DNA of 64,000 nucleotides from Bacillota bacterium (lineage in GTDB: Bacteria; Bacillota_I; Bacilli_A; RF39; UBA660): the NCBI GenBank assembly GCA_015059245.1, contig SVAU01000001.1:124001-188000 (forward strand), read 5' to 3'. The translations under genes were made by a program, and so were the position numbers. Each line of letters begins with the position of its first letter. The stretch's first letter is position 1. Below are positions 23,373 through 32,665 of the stretch, one piece after another. The notes below the pieces were generated by a model. It searched no databases. It worked only from the letters and a program-made list of their open reading frames with translations, and had not been told where the DNA came from.

Positions 23373-23681
23373 ATGTTTTTAGAAACTGTACTTAGTGAAA
23401 CTAATATGGAATTAATATATGATAAATATGATAAAGAATACTTAGAATGTATAGATCCATATAACTTTGCTAATATATATAATCTATTTTTAGAAAATAA
23501 GTTTTACTTTATAGAAGATTTAATTGTTAAATACTTAGAAATATTTACTTTAAATAAAGATATAATAGAAGATGCTATATTTGCTTTAGAAAGTGAATAT
23601 GGTAGTGATTATATCTATTATATAGGTAAAGATTTAAGTATATTAGATGAAGCTATAAATAATGAATTAGAAAGATTATAA
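23373..23681 (+). CDS. Small acidic protein downstream of the helicase
   Basis: 102 residues; ATG 23373, 1 base after the helicase stop, with AGAAGG just upstream inside the helicase gene. Acidic, helical, rich in Tyr, Asp, Glu and Leu (for example DKYDKEYLECIDPYNF). No motif recognised. Tight coupling suggests a helicase partner (inference). Confidence 0.7.
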   Translation: MFLETVLSETNMELIYDKYDKEYLECIDPYNFANIYNLFLENKFYFIEDLIVKYLEIFTLNKDIIEDAIFALESEYGSDYIYYIGKDLSILDEAINNELERL

Positions 23682-23695
23682 TCTTTCTTTTTTTA
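23669..23695 (+). terminator. Intrinsic terminator of the helicase operon
   Basis: Palindrome AGAAAGATT / AATCTTTCT with minimal loop and T-run, overlapping the stop codon. Confidence 0.75.
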
Positions 23696-23741
23696 TGTAG
23701 TAATGGTATAATTTTAGATAGAATAATAGGAGGGATATAAA

Positions 23742-24308
23742 GTGTTAAATATAAAGAAAACAATTAGAAATACTACTATAATACTAATATTCTGTATATT
23801 TGTTATTGCTTTTTTTGAAATTGCTCCCATTATTGAAGATAAATTTTCTGATAGATATTTTATAGTTACTTTTGATTTAGGTGTTGGAGATAGTTATGAA
23901 GTTATGGTAACTGAGAATAATCCAGTAATAAAACCTGAAACACCTAAAAAAGATGGATATAAATTTGTTGGATGGTATTATAAGAATAAAGAGTATAACT
24001 TTAGTACTTATGTAACTAAAAGTATTAGAATAAATGCAGTATGGGAGAAGATAGAAGAAGAAACTACACCAGATGTACCAGAAACTCCTGTAGTTAATAA
24101 TAATAGAATAAAAGTCAAATTTGATGTAATGGGTGGTTCATTAATACCTGATCAAGATATAGTAAAAGGTGGTACTGCTAGTATTCCACAAACTCCTACT
24201 AGAGAAGGTTATACATTTGTAGAATGGCAAGTTAATGGTAAAACATTTGATTTTGGTACATTGCTTAATGAAGATATAACTATAGTAGCAATATGGAAAG
24301 AAAATTAA
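23742..24308 (+). CDS. Surface protein with two InlB B-repeat (Listeria-Bacteroides) units
   Basis: 188 residues; GTG start after AGGAGGG. An N-terminal signal anchor (TTIILIFCIFVIAFFEIAPI) is followed by two B-repeat units of about 65 residues: VTFDLGVGDSYEV to INAVWEK, and VKFDVMGGSLIPDQDI to TIVAIWK, each with the DGYKFVGW or EGYTFVEW signature. A Pro/Thr/Glu-rich linker separates them. No sortase motif, so it is probably held by the N-terminal helix. Extracellular; possibly adhesion. Own promoter and terminator, but it precedes the Tad operon. Confidence 0.85.
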   Translation: MLNIKKTIRNTTIILIFCIFVIAFFEIAPIIEDKFSDRYFIVTFDLGVGDSYEVMVTENNPVIKPETPKKDGYKFVGWYYKNKEYNFSTYVTKSIRINAVWEKIEEETTPDVPETPVVNNNRIKVKFDVMGGSLIPDQDIVKGGTASIPQTPTREGYTFVEWQVNGKTFDFGTLLNEDITIVAIWKEN

Positions 24309-24331
24309 GGTAATTATATTACCTTTTTTAT
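24307..24331 (+). terminator. Intrinsic terminator
   Basis: Stem AAGGTAAT / ATTACCTT with TAT loop, T-run. The Tad operon -10 box (TATAAT, about 24356-24361) follows. Confidence 0.85.
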
Positions 24332-24397
24332 ATTGTTTAAGACGTATAATAATGATATAATTTATAGAGAATAGAGAACTATAAGGATAGTGATTGT

Positions 24398-25162
24398 ATG
24401 AAAGAATTAAAGGGTAAAAGTATGTGCTTCTTTTCTGCTAAGGGTGGTGTAGGTAAAACTACTAACTTACTTAACTTAGCTGGTATATTTGAACAACTAG
24501 AAAAGAAAGTACTTGTTATAGATATGGATTTATATAGCGGAGGAATATGTGCTTACTTAAATAAAAAGAATGATAAGAGTGTATATACTTTAGTATTTGA
24601 TATGATGAATGGTAATTATAAAGACTTAAATGACTATACTGTAAAAGTAGATCATTATATTGATATACTATGTGCTCCTAAAGATCCTAGAGATGCGAAT
24701 AAAGTAGATCATAGATTTATAAATAATATAATAAATGATGCTAAAGCTAAATATGATGTAGTACTTATTGATACTAATCATGCTTTAAATGATATAAATT
24801 TAACTATACTTGATAGTGTAGATGAAATTAACTTTATGGTTACTAATGACCCTATAGATTTAAAGAATATGAGATCATTACTATCTATATTTGATAGTTT
24901 AAATTTCTATAATTATAGAATTACTTTAAATAATAGTAGAGATCCTTTCAAGAACTATTTTACTTATTTTGAGATAAGAAAGTTATTACAACATAATATT
25001 GATTATACATTATCTACTGATATGTTCTTAAAAGATATGGATAAAATGGTTATGAGGGGAGCTATTATATCTTTAGATAGAAAGTTTGCTGAAGTAATGA
25101 CAAATGATTATAATTCATTTGTTAATATGGCTACTAACTTACTTAAAAGAGGTGATAAGTAA
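24398..25162 (+). CDS. cpaE: CpaE/TadZ-like ParA-family ATPase
   Basis: 254 residues. Deviant Walker A KGGVGKTT at 15-22, Walker A' VIDMDLYSGG (about 46-55) and a YDVVLIDTN Walker B-like segment, all typical of ParA/MinD/TadZ ATPases. In Tad systems TadZ/CpaE localises the pilus machine at the membrane. No N-terminal receiver-like domain, so it is shorter than CpaE of Caulobacter. First gene of a five-gene operon; it overlaps cpaF at its stop (25162). Confidence 0.8.
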   Translation: MKELKGKSMCFFSAKGGVGKTTNLLNLAGIFEQLEKKVLVIDMDLYSGGICAYLNKKNDKSVYTLVFDMMNGNYKDLNDYTVKVDHYIDILCAPKDPRDANKVDHRFINNIINDAKAKYDVVLIDTNHALNDINLTILDSVDEINFMVTNDPIDLKNMRSLLSIFDSLNFYNYRITLNNSRDPFKNYFTYFEIRKLLQHNIDYTLSTDMFLKDMDKMVMRGAIISLDRKFAEVMTNDYNSFVNMATNLLKRGDK

Positions 25163-26496
25163 TGGCTAGTTTATTAGAAGAATTTAATGTAAGTATTAAA
25201 AGTACTGATTTAGAAGTTAATGATTATAATGTATTTGAAGATAAAAGTCTTTTAGATGGATTTAGAATTCAAATATTAGAATTATTAAGTGATAAAGGAT
25301 TTACTGGTAAGAATGTACCTGGGAATATTATTAATGATTTGATAGATGAAGTATGTTACGGATATGATTTAAGTAATGGTGAAAGAGGATGTCTATTTAA
25401 TTTAATTGATGGAGAAGTTAATGGATTTGGACCTATTACTTATTTAATGAAAGATGATAATATAACTGAGATAATGGTTAATAGTCCTTCTGAAGTATAT
25501 ATAGAAATAGATGGTATGTTACAAAAAGAAAATACTATATCTTTTGTAAATAATGAACATATTATTAGAACTATTGAAAGACTTATAGAACCAACTGGTA
25601 AGAATATAGATGTTAATCATCCTATGATAGATGCTAGATTAGATGATGGTAGTAGAATTAATGCAGTAATACCACCATTAAGTAAGAATCCTATTATAAC
25701 TATAAGAAAATTCAAAAAGAATATAGTAGATATGGAAAATTTAATAGGAAATGGTAGTTTAACTCCATATATGGCAAGATTTTTAGAAGCTGCAGTTAAA
25801 GCTAGATTAAATATATTAGTATCTGGTGGAGCTTCTGCCGGTAAGACGACACTTCTAAATATATTAAGTAATTATATTCCTGATGGAGAAAGAATAGTTA
25901 CTATAGAAGATGTTAGAGAACTTAATTTAAATCAAGAACATGTTGTATCTTTAGAAACTAAAAATTCTAACTATGATGGTATTGGTGAAGTAACTGTTAG
26001 AGATTTAGTTAGAAATTCACTTCGTATGAGACCTGATAGAATTATTATAGGTGAAGTAAGAGGCAGTGAAGCATTTGATATGTTACAAGCTATGAATACT
26101 GGCCATGATGGTTCACTGACAAGTGTTCATGCAAATGGTGCTAAAGATGCTATAAAGAGATTAGAAACTATGGTATTAATGGATGGTTTAGATATACCAG
26201 TTAATGCTATTAGAGAATATGTTAATGATGCATTAGATTTAGTAGTACATATTTCTAGAATGAAAGATGGAAGAAGAAAGATAACTGATATATCTGAAGT
26301 TATTACAGGTAAAAATGGAACTATTGAATTAGTTAATATATTTAAATTTGAATTAGATAATAAAGATACTAATGTAGTACAAGGAGAATACATATTACAA
26401 GAATATGTACCAGTGTGTTTAGAAAAAATTAAAAATGCTGGTATTAATGATTTAGATGATATGTTTAAATTTAAGAAGAAAAAGAATCAAGAATAA
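25162..26496 (+). CDS. cpaF: CpaF/TadA-type secretion ATPase
   Basis: 444 residues. Walker A SGGASAGKTT (about 221-230), IEDVREL (Asp box), RMRPDRIIIGEVRGSEAFDML (Walker B region), and TGHDGSLTSVHANGA with the conserved His, all diagnostic of CpaF/TadA/VirB11-like ATPases. It powers assembly of Tad-type pili or secretion from the cytoplasmic face. It overlaps cpaE and is followed 11 bases later by tadB, with an AAGGAGG site. Confidence 0.93.
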   Translation: MASLLEEFNVSIKSTDLEVNDYNVFEDKSLLDGFRIQILELLSDKGFTGKNVPGNIINDLIDEVCYGYDLSNGERGCLFNLIDGEVNGFGPITYLMKDDNITEIMVNSPSEVYIEIDGMLQKENTISFVNNEHIIRTIERLIEPTGKNIDVNHPMIDARLDDGSRINAVIPPLSKNPIITIRKFKKNIVDMENLIGNGSLTPYMARFLEAAVKARLNILVSGGASAGKTTLLNILSNYIPDGERIVTIEDVRELNLNQEHVVSLETKNSNYDGIGEVTVRDLVRNSLRMRPDRIIIGEVRGSEAFDMLQAMNTGHDGSLTSVHANGAKDAIKRLETMVLMDGLDIPVNAIREYVNDALDLVVHISRMKDGRRKITDISEVITGKNGTIELVNIFKFELDNKDTNVVQGEYILQEYVPVCLEKIKNAGINDLDDMFKFKKKKNQE

Positions 26497-26507
26497 GGAG
26501 GTATATT

Positions 26508-27488
26508 ATGGATAAGTATACTGTAGCATTACAGATATTAGCATGGTTATTTATTGGTTATATAGTATACCTTGTTATTCGTTATATTAAGAGTTTATCT
26601 AGATTAAATAGATTATCTTATTATTCATTAAATTTAGAAAATAAGAAAGATAAAGGATTAATAAATAATATTGTATTTAAAACTAGTAAAGTATTAGAAT
26701 CATTAGTTATATTTAATGGTTTAGCTAGAACATATGATAAATATATATATAGTGATAGTAGATTAAGAAAAGGTATAGATTATGTGAGTATTAAGATACT
26801 ATTAGGTTTATTATTTATATTTGTTAACGTACTAATTAATGCTTTATATAGAATAGAATTTAGTAGTTTATTAATACTTATATCATTTATATTAGGATTT
26901 ATTATTCCAGACTTTTATTGTTTATTTAATAAAAATAAAAGAGTTAATATATTAAATAAAAATTTACTTAGTGCAATAATTATAATGAATAATAGTTATA
27001 AAGCTAATGAAAGTACTGAACAAGCTATAAAGTCTGTAATTGATAGAACAGAAGGTGCTGTATCAGTAGAATTTATGAAAGTATTAAATGATATTAAACT
27101 AGGTATAGATATTAGTGAATCATTTAATAGAATGTATGAAAGAACTCATTTATCTGTAATAAAATATATGAGTAGTGTACTTGGTTTAGTAAATAAAAGT
27201 GGTATTGATATAATAGATGCTTTTTCTAATATAGAAAAGAAATTACTAGAGATAGAGAAGTTTAATAATGAACTTATAGTACTAAGGGATACTAATAGAT
27301 TAAGTGTATTATTATTTAGTATATTGCCTTTAGTATTCTTAGTTACTGTAGTAGCTTATAATACAGAGTATATTAAATTATTAATGAATGTTAATGGAAT
27401 ATTTATAATACTTATTATGTTTATTTCTTATATGTTATATTTATTTATCATTAAGAGAATTATAAGAGGTGATAAGTATGTTAAATAG
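26508..27488 (+). CDS. tadB: TadB-like inner-membrane platform protein
   Basis: 326 residues; transmembrane helices near residues 6-24, about 95-142 (two) and at the C-terminus (two). The cytoplasmic GspF-type domain between them (about 148-260; SAIIIMNNSYKANESTEQA, then GLVNKSGIDIIDAFSN) is typical. Partner of CpaF and TadC. Ends inside the start of tadC (11-base overlap). Confidence 0.85.
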   Translation: MDKYTVALQILAWLFIGYIVYLVIRYIKSLSRLNRLSYYSLNLENKKDKGLINNIVFKTSKVLESLVIFNGLARTYDKYIYSDSRLRKGIDYVSIKILLGLLFIFVNVLINALYRIEFSSLLILISFILGFIIPDFYCLFNKNKRVNILNKNLLSAIIIMNNSYKANESTEQAIKSVIDRTEGAVSVEFMKVLNDIKLGIDISESFNRMYERTHLSVIKYMSSVLGLVNKSGIDIIDAFSNIEKKLLEIEKFNNELIVLRDTNRLSVLLFSILPLVFLVTVVAYNTEYIKLLMNVNGIFIILIMFISYMLYLFIIKRIIRGDKYVK

Positions 27489-28125
27489 TAGATCTTATAA
27501 AAGAATAGATAAGAAAATGAAATATGCAGGTATGATAGTTAATCCTATGATATTTATATTAATGAGATTAGCTAGTAGTTTAATATTATTAGTATTCTTA
27601 TTATTCTTTAGTAGTTATGGATATATAGTTGGTCCTATTGTAACTATTATTTATTATTATTTTATTGAATATGTAATACTTGATATACAAATAGGTAAGA
27701 GAAAACAACAATTAGAAGAAGATTCTTTAGAATATTTTCCTATATTACTATTATGTTTGAATGGAAGTAATAATGTTAAGAAAGCTATTAGTTTAACTAA
27801 TGAGCAAGTAAATAATAGTTTATCTAAAGAATTTGAAAGAGTTATTAGAGACGTTAAGATAGGTAAGTCTTTAGATGAAGCATTAACGCTAATGAAAGAT
27901 AGAGTACCTAGTACATTTATTATTAATATTATAGTTAATTTAATTGAAGCTAATAGAATGGGGAATAGTATATCTCTATCTATTAAAGATCAATTAGATT
28001 ATATTGAAAATAAAAGAAAAAATAAGATTATTAAGTATCATAAAATGATGCCTTTTAAGGTAGCTATTGCTAGTATTATATTTGTATTTGCAATGTTATT
28101 CTTACTAATTTTTTGTAGTATGTAG
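27478..28125 (+). CDS. tadC: TadC-like inner-membrane platform protein
   Basis: 215 residues; ATG 27478 (GAGGTG upstream), overlapping the tadB stop. Two N-terminal transmembrane helices, a GspF-type cytoplasmic domain (LEYFPILLLCLNGSNNVKKA, about 82-101; VNLIEANRMGNSISLSIKDQ), and one C-terminal helix. It completes the platform pair with TadB. The next gene starts 7 bases later. Confidence 0.85.
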   Translation: MLNSRSYKRIDKKMKYAGMIVNPMIFILMRLASSLILLVFLLFFSSYGYIVGPIVTIIYYYFIEYVILDIQIGKRKQQLEEDSLEYFPILLLCLNGSNNVKKAISLTNEQVNNSLSKEFERVIRDVKIGKSLDEALTLMKDRVPSTFIINIIVNLIEANRMGNSISLSIKDQLDYIENKRKNKIIKYHKMMPFKVAIASIIFVFAMLFLLIFCSM

Positions 28126-28132
28126 GTGAGTT

Positions 28133-29296
28133 ATGAGAAGTAGAAATAGTTTTAAATTAATTATATTGTTAGCGTTAGTTTTATGTTTAGGTGTAGGTTA
28201 TGCAGTTGTTAACTCAGTTACATTAACTGTAACAGGTACAGCAGGTGCAGGAAGTGAGACATTAGATGTTTCATTTAATGGTACTAAGACTGTTTCAAAC
28301 ACTACTAAAGGTAGTGCTAGTGTTACAGCAGGAGCTACTACTGCGACATTTACAGCTAGTAATATGACATTAAATGAAAGTATTACATTTACGTATACAG
28401 TTCAAAATAAAGAAACTGATGTTGCTGCAAATGTTTCATTAAGTTCAAGTGGAAGCAATGATTATTTTACTGTTACAGTTAGTCCAACTTCTACAACTAT
28501 TCAACCTAGTTCAACTAGTGTAGTAACTGTAGTTGTAAAAATGATTAAAACTCCGATTAGTTCTTCAAATAATAGTGCTAGTTTTACAGTTACGTTAAAT
28601 GCAGTACCAAATGAACCTGTAGAAATGATTAATTTTTATATTGATGGTGCACCTTATCAAGCTGAAAGCGGTATGACATGGGAAGAATGGATTGGTAGTT
28701 CGTATAGTACTAATGCTGTAAGTCTTCAATCTGGAGTTGTTTATATAAACGGATTGTATGTATTTACAAGTAAAGCTGTTCTTGGTACAGATATAATAAT
28801 TGCTAATTATTATTATTATTCAACTGTATGTTGTTTTGACCCTGATATGAGAGTTCTAATGGCAGATGGCACTTATAAGAAAATTATAGATGTTCAAGTT
28901 GGAGACATGGTTATGTCACTAGATGAAGAAACTGGGGAATATGTTGCACAAAAAGTAAAAGCAACAATTATAAAAGAAAATTCGGATGATTTAGTATATG
29001 TACATTTATCCAACGGAACAAAAATTGGTATGAGAGCTTATCATCCATTATTAACTACTGAAGGATGGAAATCTTTAAGACCAGAACAAGCTGAAACAAT
29101 TATGGATGTAGGAACTGTTCAAATGTTAGAAGTGGGAGATACTTTAGTAGGTATTGAAGAAAATGTAACTATTGTATCTATTGAAAGTAGAGATCATATT
29201 GAAAATTACAATACTTATAATTTAACAGTTGAAAATACACATAACTATATAGTTGAAGGTATTGTAGTTCATAATGCTGGTTGTTCTTCTGTTTAA
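28133..29296 (+). CDS. SipW-signal secreted protein with C-terminal Hint (intein-like) domain
   Basis: 387 residues. The N-terminus SFKLIILLALVLCLGVGYAV is a SipW-type signal, followed by a beta-sandwich (about 28-160) and a linker domain containing MTWEEWIGSSY (181-191). A Hint domain follows: Cys234 in CFDPDMRVLMADGTYKKI, IDVQVGDMV, His304 in MRAYHPLLTTEGW, and the C-terminal motif TYNLTVENTHNYIVEG then VVHN (378-381). The residue after HN is Ala, and only six residues remain, so protein splicing is not expected; self-cleavage or thioester transfer at Cys234 is possible. It lies 7 bases after tadC and has no other pilin candidate beside it. A self-processing secreted subunit is inferred. 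Confidence 0.85.
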   Translation: MRSRNSFKLIILLALVLCLGVGYAVVNSVTLTVTGTAGAGSETLDVSFNGTKTVSNTTKGSASVTAGATTATFTASNMTLNESITFTYTVQNKETDVAANVSLSSSGSNDYFTVTVSPTSTTIQPSSTSVVTVVVKMIKTPISSSNNSASFTVTLNAVPNEPVEMINFYIDGAPYQAESGMTWEEWIGSSYSTNAVSLQSGVVYINGLYVFTSKAVLGTDIIIANYYYYSTVCCFDPDMRVLMADGTYKKIIDVQVGDMVMSLDEETGEYVAQKVKATIIKENSDDLVYVHLSNGTKIGMRAYHPLLTTEGWKSLRPEQAETIMDVGTVQMLEVGDTLVGIEENVTIVSIESRDHIENYNTYNLTVENTHNYIVEGIVVHNAGCSSV

Positions 29297-29328
29297 AAAA
29301 ACGGATATTTGATATCCGTTTTTTTTCT
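29295..29328 (+). terminator. Intrinsic terminator of the Tad-Hint operon
   Basis: Core stem ACGGATAT / ATATCCGT with A-rich and T-rich flanks that extend it; eight T. Confidence 0.92.
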
Positions 29329-29366
29329 TTTTATGATATACTATTTATAATAAGGAAGATGTTAAT

Positions 29367-30311
29367 ATGAATAAGACTACAAAAGCTTTAACAACTACAT
29401 TTAGTTTGACTATTATATTATTTGGTTTTATCGTATTTTTATTATATGTAATATATTGTTATGCTTACTATGATAAATATATGGAACTTGAATATACTAA
29501 TAGTTTTAATAATAGTAAATATAATTTTGTATTTGATAAAATGGTTGGTAAAGGTAATTTAACATATGAACAATTTACTTATTCATTAGATAAGTTAACT
29601 GATAAAGAAAGACTTAATGAAATATTTGATTCATATTATAAAGATAGTGGTATTTATAATAAAGAAGATTTTTTAGATACTTATTTATATAAATTAAATA
29701 ATGTAGTAGAAAGTGATATCAAATTTAGTACTAATGGTAAAACTAATTTATTTACTAGAAGAGCTATATTTTATGATGAAATAAAAATAACTAATAATAA
29801 AAGTTATACAAATATAGGAGTATTTAATAAGATAAGTTTTAAAGTAGAAGATAATTCTATTTTAAGAGTAGATAATAAAGAATTAGAATGTATTAATAAT
29901 GTATGTATAATAGATAAAATATATGGTGGTATACATGAAATAAGTTATGTATCTAATGGTTATGAATATTATGCATTAGTTAATATTAATAAAGATAAAC
30001 AAAGTATAGAAGTAACTAATTTAGAAAGTTTAGTTAAAGTAAGAGAAGTAAATGTAACGTTAAAATATGGTAGATATTTACTTACTAGTTGTAATGGATT
30101 CTGTCCGATAATTAATAAAAGTTATTTAATGATTAACGAAGATAATACTTATTATTTATATGATTATCATAAAGATGGACAAAATTATAATGCATCGGGT
30201 AAATATAGTGTTAATGGTAATTATATTACTATTGATAAAGAAACTTTTATGATAACAGGAACTAATTTAGTAGAAAGTAATAATAGAGTTACTTATACTT
30301 ATACTGATTAA
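29367..30311 (+). CDS. Membrane-anchored protein of unknown function
   Basis: 314 residues. One N-terminal hydrophobic helix (SLTIILFGFIVFLLYVIYCY, about 13-32), then a long extracellular Asn/Lys/Tyr-rich domain with two Cys pairs (ECINNVCI; SCNGFCPI) that could form disulphides. The C-terminal end (YYLYDYHKDGQNYNASGKYS; ITIDKETFMI) looks like a small beta-barrel module of surface proteins. No family recognised. Own -10 box (TATAAT-like near 29340); AAGGAAG ribosome site. Confidence 0.65.
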   Translation: MNKTTKALTTTFSLTIILFGFIVFLLYVIYCYAYYDKYMELEYTNSFNNSKYNFVFDKMVGKGNLTYEQFTYSLDKLTDKERLNEIFDSYYKDSGIYNKEDFLDTYLYKLNNVVESDIKFSTNGKTNLFTRRAIFYDEIKITNNKSYTNIGVFNKISFKVEDNSILRVDNKELECINNVCIIDKIYGGIHEISYVSNGYEYYALVNINKDKQSIEVTNLESLVKVREVNVTLKYGRYLLTSCNGFCPIINKSYLMINEDNTYYLYDYHKDGQNYNASGKYSVNGNYITIDKETFMITGTNLVESNNRVTYTYTD

Positions 30312-30338
30312 GTAATAGTTAAATACTATTACTTTTTT
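30310..30338 (+). terminator. Intrinsic terminator
   Basis: Stem AAGTAATAGT / ACTATTACTT, TAAAT loop, six T; overlaps the stop. Confidence 0.88.
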
Positions 30339-30368
30339 ATGTTATAATTTTATTATGAGGTGTTTTAT

Positions 30369-31448
30369 ATGGGAAAAGAATTATACTCTTGTAAAATAGA
30401 AATATCTAAGAATGATATAAACAAGTTATTAAGTATATTTGGTAATAATACTCAGTATAAGAAATATATTAAAGATATTAGTTCTAATTATGAATTATTA
30501 TTTTTTGAAGATTATTTTATGTATGTTAGTGAAGAAGAAATTAAGTATTCATATGATGTTTTTACTGAAGTTATTGAAACAGATACAGACTTTTATTTAA
30601 CTAATGATAATATAGTTATATATTTACCTAAAAGAGATATGGATTATAAGTTTATTGGTTTTATTAGAAAGTCGTTTCCTAATATCGATAATAGAATAGG
30701 TGAAGATATAGGTATTAAAGAAATAGGGAAGTTTCATGATTCTAAGGTAATGACTAAAGTATTATTGGTGTTATTTATTATTAATATTGTATCTGTTTTC
30801 CTAGCATTTGGAACATGGGTATTAGTTGTTAAATATTTAAATATAGATGGTTTATTAATAAATACTTATAGATGGGTTGCGTTGTTTTATTTACCGATAC
30901 CTATTGTTACTACTATACTTGGATGGATTTATTATAAAAGAGGACATAGTTCTTTAAAGAATGTTATAGGTGGTGCTATAGTATTCTTTGCTATATTAGG
31001 ATTTGGAGTTAGTGCTTTTAGAGATAATAAAATGTTATTAGAATTACAAAAAGAAATGGGATATTTAAATAATTATAAAGATATAATGAAAATACCTGCT
31101 ATACCTAAAGATGGATCTTTATACTATATTGAAGATACCGAATGTTATGTAAGTGAAGGTGGTAATGTACCTTGTTCACAATTAATGACTATCTTCGAAG
31201 ACTACGAAAAATTTGAGAAGTATTTATTTGATAGTAAGTATTGGTTATTAGACAAAGATGTTCCTAGTGAATTTAGTTTATTTATTATAGATAACGATCT
31301 AAAATCATATTATTCTATATATAATCAAACATTAAATGAATATAACAAGATTGCTACTGAAAAAGGTACATATAAATACTATGTAATGGAATATGTACCA
31401 CAATTATCTTATTTAAGAATAAGTGAATTTGAATATGAAGTTAAATAA
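30369..31448 (+). CDS. Multi-pass membrane protein of unknown function
   Basis: 359 residues; ATG 30369 chosen with GAGGTG upstream (GTG 30360 would lie in the ribosome site). A cytoplasmic N-terminal domain (about 1-125) resembles a small alpha/beta fold; three transmembrane helices follow (about 129-150, 165-186, 196-214), then a C-terminal domain rich in Tyr/Asp with one Cys pair (ECYVSEGGNVPCSQL). No catalytic motif seen. Confidence 0.65.
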   Translation: MGKELYSCKIEISKNDINKLLSIFGNNTQYKKYIKDISSNYELLFFEDYFMYVSEEEIKYSYDVFTEVIETDTDFYLTNDNIVIYLPKRDMDYKFIGFIRKSFPNIDNRIGEDIGIKEIGKFHDSKVMTKVLLVLFIINIVSVFLAFGTWVLVVKYLNIDGLLINTYRWVALFYLPIPIVTTILGWIYYKRGHSSLKNVIGGAIVFFAILGFGVSAFRDNKMLLELQKEMGYLNNYKDIMKIPAIPKDGSLYYIEDTECYVSEGGNVPCSQLMTIFEDYEKFEKYLFDSKYWLLDKDVPSEFSLFIIDNDLKSYYSIYNQTLNEYNKIATEKGTYKYYVMEYVPQLSYLRISEFEYEVK

Positions 31449-31480
31449 AATAACAGGTAAAATTCCTGTTATTTTTATTT
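31448..31480 (+). terminator. Intrinsic terminator
   Basis: Stem AAATAACAGG / CCTGTTATTT, 7-nt loop, T-rich tail. Confidence 0.88.
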
Positions 31481-31537
31481 GTTTTTATAGAAATAAGTAC
31501 AAATGTATTATATAATTATTAGGAGGATGTGTATAAG

Positions 31538-32089
<552 letters not shown>

Positions 32090-32093
32090 TGTT

Positions 32094-32654
32094 ATGATAA
32101 TAGGGATAGATATAGATGATACAATAGCTAAAACAAATATTTCTTTATTAGAGGAAGCTTTTCAATATGATAAAGATCATTGCGGAGGCAGAGGTTTTAA
32201 AAATAAAGATGCATATGCTTTAAAAGATATGTTTTATTGGTCTGATGAAGATGTATTAAATTTTATGACTTTTATTAGAGATGGTAATTTATTTACTGAA
32301 ATATCTCCAATAAAAGATTCTGCATTATATGTAAATAAATTATTTGAAGAAGGACATAAAATATATTTTATTACTAGAAGAAAAAATACTGCTAATATGT
32401 TAAAAGTTACTATGAAATGGTTAGATAAACATGGATTTAAGTATCATAAATTATTAATGGGATGTTCTGAAAAAGGTAATGTTTGTGAAGAAGAAAGAGT
32501 TAATTTATTTATAGATAATGATGTTAAACATGTTACTGAAGTAGCTGGTAAAGGTATAAAAGTATTATTAATGAGTGATTGTTATAATACTGATTGTACT
32601 GTATTTACTAGAGTAGATACTTGGGAAGATGTTTACGAATATGTACATAGGTAG
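32094..32654 (+). CDS. HAD-family 5'(3')-deoxyribonucleotidase-like protein
   Basis: 186 residues. HAD motif [10 protein letters not shown] (5-13), motif II in FITRRKN, and the acidic motif [12 protein letters not shown]. It resembles the NT5C/YqfW-type nucleotidase family. Cytoplasmic. It lies between ruvA and ruvB, 4 and 11 bases away, so it is co-transcribed; whether it acts on nucleotides released in repair is speculation. Confidence 0.8.
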   Translation: MIIGIDIDDTIAKTNISLLEEAFQYDKDHCGGRGFKNKDAYALKDMFYWSDEDVLNFMTFIRDGNLFTEISPIKDSALYVNKLFEEGHKIYFITRRKNTANMLKVTMKWLDKHGFKYHKLLMGCSEKGNVCEEERVNLFIDNDVKHVTEVAGKGIKVLLMSDCYNTDCTVFTRVDTWEDVYEYVHR

Positions 32655-32665
32655 AGGTGAAATAT

